Source of the DNA: DRYM01 sp964526225
GTDB lineage: Archaea; Thermoproteota; Thermoprotei_A; EX4484-217-1
NCBI GenBank assembly: GCA_964526225.1
Contig: CAZGLL010000017.1
Span: 1-33,436 of the forward strand
Reading direction: 5' to 3'
Length of the DNA stretch: 33,436 bases
Both the position numbers and the translations under genes were made by a program. The notes under the pieces were generated by a model that saw only the letters and a list, made by a program, of their open reading frames with translations, was not told the DNA's origin and searched no databases. Positions 25,290 to 33,384 of the stretch are shown here, piece after piece. Numbering within the stretch: position 1 is the stretch's first letter; every line of letters begins with the position of its first letter.

Positions 25290-26366
25290 TCACCTTGTAA
25301 TACGTGTTTTAAGCATGAAGTTAAGGAGCTCATGTGCTTCCCTATTTGTTTCGAAATACTTTCTTACGGGTTCAAGGTATTTTATGAGTGCATCAGCTAC
25401 TGCATTTTTCAAGTCTAGAGGGTGTAGTTTACCCTCTTTATATAGTTTTTCAAGCTCATTGTAACTGTAAATGTCTAGTGGTTCACCATATTTTTCAGGT
25501 CTTTCAACGTGTAGGACGAATTTTTCGTTAGTAAATAAAATGTATTTTGCTATTTCAACTACCGGGTTGTAGTCAACTATTCTCGGAGGACAATATGCTT
25601 TTCTTATCTTCATCCTTATTGCATCCGGATCATCATGTATGAAAATTGCAGAGTATGGTTTAGATTTACTCATTTTAGCTGATAGAAAGCCCTCCCTTCC
25701 AAACTCCATTCTCTGTATTCCTTGAAGCCCTGTAAGTAGTGGTGTATGAATTGCTATTGGTTTTTCTATCTTGAGTTTTTCAGCAACATCCCTAGCTAGC
25801 ATGTGTGCTTTCCTTTGATCCATTCCCCCCAAAGCTATGTTTACTTTAAGATAGAATATGTCGGCAACTTGCATTGGAGGGTAAATAAGTTTTGAAAAGT
25901 CTAGTTCAGCTTCGTCTTCTCTCCTACCCATTATGGTTAATGCTCTCTTAATTCTAGCTAAACTAGCGTTCTTAGCCACCTTAATTACAAGCATCCAGTA
26001 GTTCTTATCTGATGCTAGATCTTCAGCATCTACAACCTTTACCTTGTCTATATCTACTCCTAATGCTCTAAGTGAATGCTCGACATATTTGGCACATTTT
26101 CTTATGTTCTCCATTATCCCTCCAAGTTTATCATTTATCATAGCGTGCCATGTTGCCTCTAGCAGTATTGTTTCAACATCTGCCTTTATGAAGTCCTTAA
26201 ACTTATTCGCCCAAATAATCCATCCTATATGAAAAAGCCCGCTTGGTTCAAAACCTAAATATGCTCTAAGCTTTTCACCACGCTCTATTTTCATTTTAAG
26301 TTCATCGACAGTTACTACTTCGCTTACGTTCCTAGTAATGAGCCTCAGTTTCTCTTCAACATCCAC
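25290..26366 (-). CDS. tyrS: Tyrosyl-tRNA synthetase
   Basis: 358 residues, the usual archaeal size without the bacterial S4 tail. The class I HIGH motif appears as GLFHIGW in LGFEPSGLFHIGWIIWANK (about residue 37-55), and KMSKS is in SAKMSKSKPYSA (about 230). ALGGMDQRKAHMLARD is the tyrosine-binding helix. It charges tRNA-Tyr in the cytosol. GGGTGG lies about nine bases before the ATG. The 137 bases separating it from pheT hold a structured RNA, so tyrS expression may depend on how that RNA is processed. Confidence 0.96.
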   Translation of the reverse strand: MDVEEKLRLITRNVSEVVTVDELKMKIERGEKLRAYLGFEPSGLFHIGWIIWANKFKDFIKADVETILLEATWHAMINDKLGGIMENIRKCAKYVEHSLRALGVDIDKVKVVDAEDLASDKNYWMLVIKVAKNASLARIKRALTIMGRREDEAELDFSKLIYPPMQVADIFYLKVNIALGGMDQRKAHMLARDVAEKLKIEKPIAIHTPLLTGLQGIQRMEFGREGFLSAKMSKSKPYSAIFIHDDPDAIRMKIRKAYCPPRIVDYNPVVEIAKYILFTNEKFVLHVERPEKYGEPLDIYSYNELEKLYKEGKLHPLDLKNAVADALIKYLEPVRKYFETNREAHELLNFMLKTRITR

Positions 26367-26387
26367 TTAAACCACCCTCGGCTAGGG

Positions 26388-26498
26388 GACCGTTTAGCCG
26401 CTGTCCCCCGCCGCTAACACTCATCTTCACTGACGGCTTGGTAGCCGCCTCTGATGAGCTCTTCTCGGCGGGAGCGGGGTTGTCGCGGCTAAACGGTC
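26388..26498 (-). ncRNA. H/ACA-type guide RNA with K-turn, inside a 14-bp closing stem
   Basis: Read on the minus strand, a 9-bp lower stem (26474-26466 with 26413-26405) is followed directly by ACA (26404-26402). Above it is a pocket with AGAAGAG on the 5' side and TGTTAG on the 3' side. A 6-bp upper stem CTCATC/GATGAG then meets a textbook K-turn: bulge AGT (26431-26429), tandem G-A pairs, A-A pair. The 7-bp cap GGCGGCT/AGCCGTC has loop ACCA. Fifteen bases separate the upper stem from ACA, as the H/ACA rule needs. Unusually, a perfect 14-bp stem (26388-26401 with 26485-26498) encloses everything. GC content is far above the surroundings. Confidence 0.8.
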
Positions 26499-26503
26499 TT
26501 TCC

Positions 26504-28177
26504 CTATCTCTTCCTAGTTTCATTCCACATATTTGTTATATTTATTTCGAAAACAGCTACTGGATATTCTATTTCAAGTTTTTCAAGCAAGTATTCTGGA
26601 TTAAGTTCCCCAACTATTCCTCTATGTTTTCCGTTAACGAATACTTTAGCTACTCTTCCCTTAAGGAAGATTTTTGGTGGAGAGTTTTCTTCTTCAAGAC
26701 TAACACTAAATCCTAACGTTCTAAAGAGGGCATATAGTTGTGCTTGTATGTCTTCAAACCCAACCCTGTACGAGAGTATTGACGCTGCAATTTTTGTTTC
26801 ACCAACTACTTCACCATTAACTACTTCAACTGTGTCCCCTATTTCGAAAACTTTTATGGGATGATCAGCATGTTGGTTTTGCTTTAGAAACTGAAGCATG
26901 TTAAGTAGAAGCGTAGGCCTTATGGTGTTGTATAATGGAGATATTGGATTCAAAATTTCTACTTGCCTATCTAAGTTTGTTCCTAAAAGCTCTGCTACCA
27001 TGTTTCTCGAAGATAATGTGAACGTTAATATTTCCTGAAATCCCAAACCAGCCATTATCTCCCTTACTTTCCTAATAAACCTTGTTTTAACTAGTTCCTT
27101 ACCTATAGTGAATGTTTTAGGTAGTTCAGGAATAAGTTCATTGTATCCATAAGCTATAGCTACATCCTCAACTACGTCAACTTTATGGAGAATATCCATT
27201 CTATACGGTGGAGCTTTAACCTTTATCACACCCTTTCCAACGCGTTCAACATTATATCTCATTCTCTCAAGAAGCTCTACTATTTCGTCATCACTAACGT
27301 TTAATCCCACATTAGATTTTATATAGTCTAGTTCAACGTTAAGTTCTGTTGTTAAAAGGAATGGTGTCTTATATGTTATTCCGACATCTTTTACAATAAT
27401 TCTTCCTATTTCATTCGCTGTTTCAGCTAATGTAGTAACTATGATGTCCAAGGTTTTATTTACTAGGTACTTGTCGGTTCCTGTAACATCTATAAAGAGG
27501 TTCTTCGTTCCAACCTCGACCTTAGTATCTTCACTATTTAGTATTGTAGGTATTGAAAGTACTTGACCCTTATCCGTATGAAGTAAGGGGTATTCTCCAA
27601 AACCCTCTATGATGTGCTTGTATTTTCTTCCTTTCTCTGTTTTCTCAACAATTTCTTTGCCGCTCATTTCAACTGTTTCTCCTAATGGGACATATCTAAT
27701 GTTTTCAGGTTTCTCCACTCTATAGACTATTTTCTTGGAATTTAATTTGTCAAGGTCGTAAAAGCCTATTGCAACTTTTCTCCTATCTCTGCCCAACGTC
27801 ATATGTAGTTTTTCTTGAAAAAGAATGAGCTCTTCAAGTGCGTCTTGGTCGACATGGTATCCCTTAACTACGGCTACGGCAATGAATGGTCTTATACGCT
27901 TAACATTTTCATATACTGTAAGCGTAATGTCAGTATCGTAAACACTGTATTTAGGATATCCCTTTTCTAAACCAAGTATTCCCTTAAGCTCTCTAGCTAA
28001 ACCCTCACTTATAAGGAGATCTAGCCTATCAGGTGTTACCTCAACCTCTAATGTTTCTTGATCAACTACTTCAGCTTCAACTTTTGTTCTAGAAAGCGCT
28101 TCAATAAGGTCCTGGTCTGAAGCTTCAACACCTAAAAGGTTTAGAAGCCTTCTCTTCTTAATTAGTGTAACAGGCAT
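26504..28177 (-). CDS. pheT: Phenylalanyl-tRNA synthetase, beta subunit
   Basis: About 557 residues from ATG 28177, with GAGGT at the pheS stop 8 bases upstream; TTG 28183 adds two codons but is too close to that site. The protein shows the archaeal beta-chain layout: an N-terminal B1-like region, a B3/4 region (HMTLGRDRRKVAIGFYDLD, HIIEGFGEYPLLHTDKGQVLSIPTI-type sequence), a B5 domain (LDYIKSNVGLNVSDDEIVELLERM) and a catalytic-like C-terminal module. It forms the alpha2-beta2 enzyme with PheS and contributes editing of mischarged tyrosine. It follows pheS without a gap. Confidence 0.96.
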   Translation of the reverse strand: MPVTLIKKRRLLNLLGVEASDQDLIEALSRTKVEAEVVDQETLEVEVTPDRLDLLISEGLARELKGILGLEKGYPKYSVYDTDITLTVYENVKRIRPFIAVAVVKGYHVDQDALEELILFQEKLHMTLGRDRRKVAIGFYDLDKLNSKKIVYRVEKPENIRYVPLGETVEMSGKEIVEKTEKGRKYKHIIEGFGEYPLLHTDKGQVLSIPTILNSEDTKVEVGTKNLFIDVTGTDKYLVNKTLDIIVTTLAETANEIGRIIVKDVGITYKTPFLLTTELNVELDYIKSNVGLNVSDDEIVELLERMRYNVERVGKGVIKVKAPPYRMDILHKVDVVEDVAIAYGYNELIPELPKTFTIGKELVKTRFIRKVREIMAGLGFQEILTFTLSSRNMVAELLGTNLDRQVEILNPISPLYNTIRPTLLLNMLQFLKQNQHADHPIKVFEIGDTVEVVNGEVVGETKIAASILSYRVGFEDIQAQLYALFRTLGFSVSLEEENSPPKIFLKGRVAKVFVNGKHRGIVGELNPEYLLEKLEIEYPVAVFEINITNMWNETRKR

Positions 28178-28183
28178 TTTCAA

Positions 28184-29668
28184 TTACCTCATGAATACCT
28201 TTCTGCTTCTTAGGAAGTTTATGTCTTGGGAGTAAAGATCTCTTATATCGTCGATACCTAGGATAACCATGGCAACTCTGTCAACCCCTATACCCCATGC
28301 TGCTGTAGGATACTTTACCCCAAGCATTTCTAGAACCTCGGGTCTAAACATTCCTGCCCCGAAGCATTCAACCCATCCAACTCTTGGATGGTAAATGAAG
28401 CCTTCGACTGAAGGTTCTGTGAAGGGGAAGTATGATGGTTTGAATTTAACAGCTTCGATACCTAATTGTTTAAAGAATTCCTTCAAAATACCTAGCAAGT
28501 TTCTAAAATGAAGACCTCTATCCATAACTATTCCGTCTAACTGATGAAATTCCGGTAAATGCTTAGCATCTATTGTGTCGGGTCTGTAAACCTTACCTAT
28601 TGTGAACATTTTTACAGGCGGTTCACGGTTTACGTAAAGGAACCTTGCTGAAACACTTGTTGTCTGAGTTCTTAGAATAAGTCTCTCAGAAACCTTTTTA
28701 TCCCAAGCATATCTCCAGCCTCTAGAACCACTAGTACCTCCGGTTTCATGAACAATCTTTACTTTTTCTGCAACTTCTGTTTCAACAGGTTTCCTCTCAG
28801 GATACTTTAGCCTGAAAGTGTCATGAATTTCCCTTGCCGGATGGTCTTGGGGTTGGAAGAGAATATCGAAATTCCATAGTTCAACTTCAACTATTGGCCC
28901 TTCAGCTTCAGTGAAACCCATTGAAACAAGAATCTCCCTTATTTCGTTAAGGAACTCTACGTAGAAATGCTTTCTACCTGGATATATCTTGGGAGGTTCT
29001 GCCTTGACATCGTATGGTTTTATTTCCTTCTTAAGCCACTCCTTCCTCTTGATTATGTCGTGTGTGATTACGGTGATGTATTCTTTTTCCTCTTCTAGTA
29101 GTTTTAAGCCTTTATCAGTTATTTCGATAATGTATTCTTTCTTCTCAAGTTTTTCTACAAGCTTTCTAGAGACAAGTTCTTTTAGGACTCTTCTCTCTTC
29201 AGGTTTAAGTGATTCCAAACTAATTGTTTTTGCGACATATATTTTCCTTAAAAGTTTTTCTTCATCGAGTTCTGACGGCGACTTCTCATGTACGACTACT
29301 TTTCCTTTAACTATTTTGCCTAAACCCTTTTTCCTAAGCCATCCAAGCCCTATCTTTACCTCTTCCTGTGAAAGCCCTGTTGCACTTGATACTTCTTTTA
29401 TCTCTAGTTCTCCGCCGCTTTCCCAAACTTTATGCGCTATTATTTTTTCTGGAAGCCCTTGTAATGCTCTTACTTCACCCTCCCTAGTTAATTTGAGATG
29501 TTCTATGGCTTTTTCATAGATATTAATAGCTTCTTTCTGTTTAAGACTCTCAATAAGTGCCATTATTGTGCTTCTCGGCAGTCCCGTTTCTCTTTCTAAA
29601 ACGGTTATTGATGCTTTACCTTTCTTCCTTAGTGTTTGAAGTATTTTTCTTTCATTTTCGGAAAGCAT
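28184..29668 (-). CDS. pheS: Phenylalanyl-tRNA synthetase, alpha subunit
   Basis: 494 residues. Two or three winged-helix-like domains occupy the first 200 residues (RKILQTLRKKGKASITVLERETGLPRSTIM), as in archaeal and eukaryotic PheS. The class II core has motif 2 around LILRTQTTSVSARFLY and FTIGKVYRPDTIDA, and motif 3 GIGVDRVAMVILGI. The catalytic pocket is complete. GGAGG overlaps the last codons of coaD, whose stop lies three bases before this ATG, so coaD, pheS and pheT form one transcript. Confidence 0.97.
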   Translation of the reverse strand: MLSENERKILQTLRKKGKASITVLERETGLPRSTIMALIESLKQKEAINIYEKAIEHLKLTREGEVRALQGLPEKIIAHKVWESGGELEIKEVSSATGLSQEEVKIGLGWLRKKGLGKIVKGKVVVHEKSPSELDEEKLLRKIYVAKTISLESLKPEERRVLKELVSRKLVEKLEKKEYIIEITDKGLKLLEEEKEYITVITHDIIKRKEWLKKEIKPYDVKAEPPKIYPGRKHFYVEFLNEIREILVSMGFTEAEGPIVEVELWNFDILFQPQDHPAREIHDTFRLKYPERKPVETEVAEKVKIVHETGGTSGSRGWRYAWDKKVSERLILRTQTTSVSARFLYVNREPPVKMFTIGKVYRPDTIDAKHLPEFHQLDGIVMDRGLHFRNLLGILKEFFKQLGIEAVKFKPSYFPFTEPSVEGFIYHPRVGWVECFGAGMFRPEVLEMLGVKYPTAAWGIGVDRVAMVILGIDDIRDLYSQDINFLRSRKVFMR

Positions 29669-29671
29669 TGT

Positions 29672-30161
29672 TTAAGCCTCCAATTCACCTGTTCTAAACC
29701 TATGGGCTGAAATAGGTCTTCCATATTGGTCTTTAACCATGGGTATAACCACTATTTCTAAGCTATTCAGCCCTTTCTTTTCTCTTAAAACATTTATCAT
29801 TACAGCTCTCGGTAATGTTTCATCACTAACGACTATGTAATCTATTTTTCTCTTTTCCTCAAGAACTACATCGTATGGTCCAAATATTCCCACAACCTCA
29901 TATGTTCTATTAGGGAACTTCTTTAAAATTACGTTATCAACATATGATGTTACGTTTAAAATTCTTATGTCGTATGGTTGTATTGCTTCACGACATATCT
30001 TATCTAGTTTAGTTAATGCTTCATCCCTAACAATACCTATTATTACGTGTTCAGCTATTTCGAATGCCTTAGAAAGCATTAGCTTATGTCCGCTATGTAG
30101 GTGGTCGAACGTTCCAGCTACAACAGCTACTTTACCTTTCGGGGTTGAAAATACCTATCAC
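29672..30161 (-). CDS. coaD: Phosphopantetheine adenylyltransferase, 5' end apparently frameshifted
   Basis: The protein transfers AMP to 4'-phosphopantetheine in coenzyme A synthesis. The catalytic HxGH motif lies in AGTFDHLHSGHKLML, encoded upstream of ATG 30079, so that ATG cannot be the true start. Reading upstream in the same frame no ATG, GTG or TTG occurs before an in-frame TAG at 30157-30155. In the neighbouring frame GTG 30161 begins a run into CCCC at 30144-30141; removing one base there joins the two as MIGIFNPKGKVAVVAGTF. I take this as a one-base error or mutation in the homopolymer. The rest (YDVVLEEKRKIDYIVVSDET, GRPISAHRFRTGE) is intact archaeal CoaD (COG1019). Confidence 0.82.
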
Positions 30162-30184
30162 CACATTTACTATGTGTTGGAAGA

Positions 30185-30197
30185 GGATATATAAAAA
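30185..30197 (-). promoter_or_regulatory. TATA box of the coaD-pheS-pheT operon
   Basis: TTTTTATATATCC on the minus strand lies 24-36 bases upstream of the GTG pair at 30164-30159, the right distance for a nearly leaderless transcript starting at that GTG. This supports the proposed coaD start. Confidence 0.6.
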
Positions 30198-30205
30198 TGT
30201 TAGAG

Positions 30206-30874
30206 TTAGAATTCAAATGTTTGTCCAGGTTCTAGAACAACAACTTGTACCGGGTATATTCTTTGAACGTATTTTATGAATTCCTCGGGTGTTCCCTTAA
30301 TTGCGGGGAATGTTCCGTAATGCATTGGGATAACAACTTTAGGCTTAATTAGTTTTACAGCATGTGCTGCTTCATAGGGTCCCATGGTATACCATCCGCC
30401 AATTGGTAGCATTGCTATGTCTGGCTTGTAAAGTTCTCCGATTAACTGCATACCCATGAAGATTCCTGTATCTCCAGCGTGATATATTGTTGCTTCTTTA
30501 CCTTTCACTACGAAACCTACGGGAGAACCATGGGCTGAACTATGTAGTGCTGGAACGAGGGCAACACTTATTCCTCCTATGTCCGAAAGCCCACCGATAT
30601 TCAAATCAATACATTCCGCCTTTGCCCCTTCATTCTTAATGGCTTGGCATAGATCGAATATTGCAACAATTTTTGCCCCGGTTTTCTCAGCTATTTCTAC
30701 AGCATTCCCTAAGTGATCTCCATGGTCATGCGTAACAAATATGAAATCAGCTTTAGATATATCGCTAACCTTTATAGGTGATTTTGGATTTTCAATCCAT
30801 GGGTCAAAGTATAATCTTAAGCCATCAAGTTCTACTTCGAAAGCCGCATGCCCTAACCATTTAATGTAGCCCAT
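30206..30874 (-). CDS. UPF0173 metal-dependent hydrolase (metallo-beta-lactamase fold)
   Basis: 222 residues. The metal site begins with THDHGDH (about residues 49-55); further ligands are in HSSAHGSPVGF, HAGDTGIF and PMHYGTFPAI. The N-terminus KWLGHAAFEVELDGLRLYFDPW is typical of UPF0173. The fold predicts hydrolysis of a phosphodiester, lactone or similar bond, but the natural substrate is unknown. GGTGG lies close to the ATG. A perfect 18-bp palindrome sits 10-27 bases upstream of the start, between it and a possible TATA element (CTTATTTTAGC), which suggests repression by a dimeric regulator. Confidence 0.9.
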   Translation of the reverse strand: MGYIKWLGHAAFEVELDGLRLYFDPWIENPKSPIKVSDISKADFIFVTHDHGDHLGNAVEIAEKTGAKIVAIFDLCQAIKNEGAKAECIDLNIGGLSDIGGISVALVPALHSSAHGSPVGFVVKGKEATIYHAGDTGIFMGMQLIGELYKPDIAMLPIGGWYTMGPYEAAHAVKLIKPKVVIPMHYGTFPAIKGTPEEFIKYVQRIYPVQVVVLEPGQTFEF

Positions 30875-30883
30875 GTTTCCACC

Positions 30884-30901
30884 GAAACTAGATAGTTTCG
30901 T
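30884..30901. promoter_or_regulatory. Perfect 18-bp palindrome, possible operator
   Basis: CGAAACTA-GA-TAGTTTCG: two 8-base arms around a 2-base centre, too tight for an RNA hairpin but ideal for a dimeric DNA-binding protein. It lies at the predicted transcription start of the UPF0173 gene, in the 83-base space shared with the divergent methionine aminopeptidase gene. Confidence 0.5.
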
Positions 30902-30957
30902 GAATGCTAAAATAAGTTTTTATTTTATATTTCAACATTTGATAAAAGGGATGAGTA

Positions 30958-31860
30958 ATGCTGAATGATGACGCATATGATAAAATTCTGAGAGCTGGAA
31001 AAATAGCTTCGAGGGTTAGAAAGTATGCTGCTGAAAAGGTTAAGCCGGGTATTAGAGTCTACGATTTCTGCGAAGATATTGAAAGAAAAATTTATGATGA
31101 AGGAGGAAAGCCCGCTTTTCCATGCAATATTTCTATAAATAATGTTGCTGCACATTATACGCCATATATTGGTGATGAATCCGTAATTCCAGATAAATCT
31201 GTTGTAAAAATAGATGTTGGAGTGCACATCGATGGCTACATTGCAGACACAGCTGTTACGGTTTCATTTGATCCAAAATATGATGACCTTCTATTGGCTG
31301 TCGAAACCGCTTTGGAAAGAGCTATTGAGATAATTAAGCCTAATATTAGGGTTTCTAAGATAGGTGAAACCATTGAAAGGACAATTAAAAGCTACGGATA
31401 CAGACCCATAAGGAATCTTAGCGGTCACTCCATCGAAAGATACAATTTACACTCCGGAGTTTCTATACCTAACGTTCGCGACGTATTTAGCATTTCCAAA
31501 ATCACATCAGGACATATATATGCTATAGAACCTTTTGGAACAAACGGTGCAGGATATGTTGTTGAAGGTAAGAACGCGTACATTTATTCTCTAGTTAGAG
31601 AGAAAAAGGTTAAAGACGAGTTAGGCAGGGTTGTTCTGGAGGACATTAAGAAAAAATATGATGGACTCCCTTTTGCTGAAAGATGGCTTAGAGACATTAT
31701 TCCTGAAAGAAATAAGTTACTTGAAATCCTTAAGGGACTTGTTAAATCAAAAATACTTCATGCATACCCTGTTCTATTAGAAGCTGCTGGGGGCGTTGTT
31801 GCCCAATTTGAACACACTGTTCTTGTTTTAGAGAAGGAGGTTATAGTTACGACGCTTTAA
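30958..31860 (+). CDS. map: Methionine aminopeptidase, type II
   Basis: 300 residues. The pita-bread fold metal ligands are present: KIDVGVHIDGYIADTAVTV supplies two aspartates, and later GHSIERYNLH, AIEPFG and the final glutamate in FEHTVLV complete the site. An insert near residues 190-270 with helical charged sequence marks the type II (archaeal/eukaryotic) form. It removes the initiator methionine from new proteins at the ribosome. The ATG at 30958 is preceded by AAAGGGATGA; a TTTTATATTTC element about 28 bases further upstream is a likely TATA box. Confidence 0.95.
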   Translation: MLNDDAYDKILRAGKIASRVRKYAAEKVKPGIRVYDFCEDIERKIYDEGGKPAFPCNISINNVAAHYTPYIGDESVIPDKSVVKIDVGVHIDGYIADTAVTVSFDPKYDDLLLAVETALERAIEIIKPNIRVSKIGETIERTIKSYGYRPIRNLSGHSIERYNLHSGVSIPNVRDVFSISKITSGHIYAIEPFGTNGAGYVVEGKNAYIYSLVREKKVKDELGRVVLEDIKKKYDGLPFAERWLRDIIPERNKLLEILKGLVKSKILHAYPVLLEAAGGVVAQFEHTVLVLEKEVIVTTL

Positions 31861-31936
31861 CTGACCGTATGATTTAACCTATAAAATTTATACTACCCCT
31901 AACCACTATAACTACTTTAGCAAGAAACTACGAGGT

Positions 31937-33061
31937 GTGTGGGAAACGATTCTTCCCTTCGGAGGCGAAGATACCGGTTGGATTGCGTTAATAAACACTT
32001 TAGTGTTCCTAATATTCATGCTTCTAATATTTACCGGGCTTAATCAGAGAATTCAAATGTATCTTTGGATAAGAAACATTAGAATACATTTGGCTAAAAT
32101 AGAGAGGTTATCTAAGGATGCTAAAGCTAAGGTAATTGATGTTTTAAAGAAGGGCGGTATTAGAGAGGATCCTGAGAAATTCCTTAACGGACTACTTCAG
32201 TTCTTCATTATAGACCCCGTTCGAGACGAGCCAACAAACCTCATGAGAAGGCTTGAGCATTTACTTGACGTTAGGGAGCATAGGCTTAAGGACTCTATTA
32301 AACGTGTTCTACCTGATTTAGGGGGTTTTGCGAGGGCAAATGTTGAAATAATGATTGAAGCCGCTAGAGCACTAGACCTAATATATAGGATTGTGAGACA
32401 CTATCTCATTTTAGGTGAGAAAACAAGCAACTGGGTTCTCATAATGCAGCTTGAGCTTGAAATGCCCCAGATAGTTAAGCTTGCGGAAACATATTTTAAA
32501 GCACTAGATGCTTTCAAAGACGGTAAACCTATAGGTGACGGCATAGGTCCGTTAGTAGCGGCATCTCTACTTAATGGAGCAAAGGTTAAGGAAATTGTTG
32601 AAGATACTGTAGTGGGTGTTGTTGAAAGGAAAGGTAGGAAACTTTACGTTATAAAAGCTAAGGGTCCTGGAGGTACTGTAGGGAAACCCGGTGAAGCATT
32701 AAAGAGAATAGTTGAGGACGAACTTCACGGCAAAGTTTCAAGAATAATAATGATTGATGCAGCATTGAAGTTTGAAGGGGAGAAAACAGGCGAGGTTATT
32801 GAGGGTGTCGGCGCTGCAATAGGCGATCCCGGACCCGAAAAGTTCAAGATAGAGTCTATTGCTACGAAAAACAATATACCGTTAGATTCGATAATAATTA
32901 AGCAATCTCTTGAGGAAGCAATAACACCTATGAGGAAGGAAATTAGCGATGCTGTTGAGGAAGTTATTAGGAAAATCGATAAGGGGCTTGAGGAAAGAAC
33001 TAGAGAAGGCGATGTCGTAGTGGTTGTAGGTGTAGGTAACACTTTAGGTATAGCTCAGTAG
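31937..33061 (+). CDS. DUF1512 family membrane-anchored protein
   Basis: 374 residues from GTG 31937. One N-terminal membrane helix (about 14-36) is followed by a large soluble region: QRIQMYLWIRNIRIHLAKIE, FFIIDPVRDEPTNLMRRLEHLLD, and glycine-rich GDGIGPLVAASLL and GPGGTVGKPGEALKRIV. These mark DUF1512, a family of unknown function found in Crenarchaeota. The GPGGTVGKPG segment could bind a phosphate-containing ligand, but no known nucleotide motif is complete. The GTG has no well-spaced ribosome site, and a CCTATAAAATTTATAC element 50 bases upstream could be the TATA box. The zinc-ribbon gene follows at once. Confidence 0.85.
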   Translation: MWETILPFGGEDTGWIALINTLVFLIFMLLIFTGLNQRIQMYLWIRNIRIHLAKIERLSKDAKAKVIDVLKKGGIREDPEKFLNGLLQFFIIDPVRDEPTNLMRRLEHLLDVREHRLKDSIKRVLPDLGGFARANVEIMIEAARALDLIYRIVRHYLILGEKTSNWVLIMQLELEMPQIVKLAETYFKALDAFKDGKPIGDGIGPLVAASLLNGAKVKEIVEDTVVGVVERKGRKLYVIKAKGPGGTVGKPGEALKRIVEDELHGKVSRIIMIDAALKFEGEKTGEVIEGVGAAIGDPGPEKFKIESIATKNNIPLDSIIIKQSLEEAITPMRKEISDAVEEVIRKIDKGLEERTREGDVVVVVGVGNTLGIAQ

Positions 33062-33078
33062 CGGAGGTGTTACATGAA

Positions 33079-33351
33079 ATGCAAGGATTCGACATTTACG
33101 GACTACTTCTAATAATGCTAATACTTTTCCTAATATCATCACTTCTAAGAACACTACTCGAAAGGAGAAGAATAGGTAGAGAGGAATACGAAACAAAAAC
33201 ACTTATCAAATGCCCTAAATGCAACCATAGTGAAGAAAGAAACTTCCAAGTAGGAGACTACGTTTTAAAACCCGAAAAGAAATGCCCTAAATGCGGAGAA
33301 ACAATGAGAATACATAGAATATACGCTATTAAAATAGCGCCACGAAAGTAA
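33079..33351 (+). CDS. Membrane-anchored zinc-ribbon protein
   Basis: 90 residues from ATG 33079, chosen because GGAGGTG lies nine bases upstream; GTG 33067 in the same frame would overlap that site. A single N-terminal membrane helix (about 6-24, IYGLLLIMLILFLISSLL) and a basic linker lead to a zinc ribbon with CPKC (KCPKCNH) and a second CPKC (KKCPKCGE). The ribbon probably faces the cytosol given the basic residues after the helix. No family name is claimed. It begins 18 bases after the DUF1512 stop, so the two membrane proteins likely work together. Confidence 0.75.
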   Translation: MQGFDIYGLLLIMLILFLISSLLRTLLERRRIGREEYETKTLIKCPKCNHSEERNFQVGDYVLKPEKKCPKCGETMRIHRIYAIKIAPRK

Positions 33352-33352
33352 G

Positions 33353-33361
33353 CTTAAATAC
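33353..33361 (+). promoter_or_regulatory. TATA box of 5S rRNA
   Basis: CTTAAATAC lies 24-32 bases before the inferred 5S start and directly after the zinc-ribbon stop codon. Confidence 0.55.
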
Positions 33362-33384
33362 ATCCACCACACAGAACATAAAAT

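Noticed and set aside
26420..26458. Plus-strand reading of the pheT-tyrS RNA as a D'/C' motif (CUGA ... UGAUGA).
   Set aside because: The spacer would be a 16-base hairpin and outer C and D boxes are missing, whereas the minus strand gives a full K-turn with an ACA box at correct distance.
28989..29519. A 176-codon plus-strand frame opposite pheS.
   Set aside because: Serine- and phenylalanine-rich shadow frame of a highly conserved gene, without a ribosome site.
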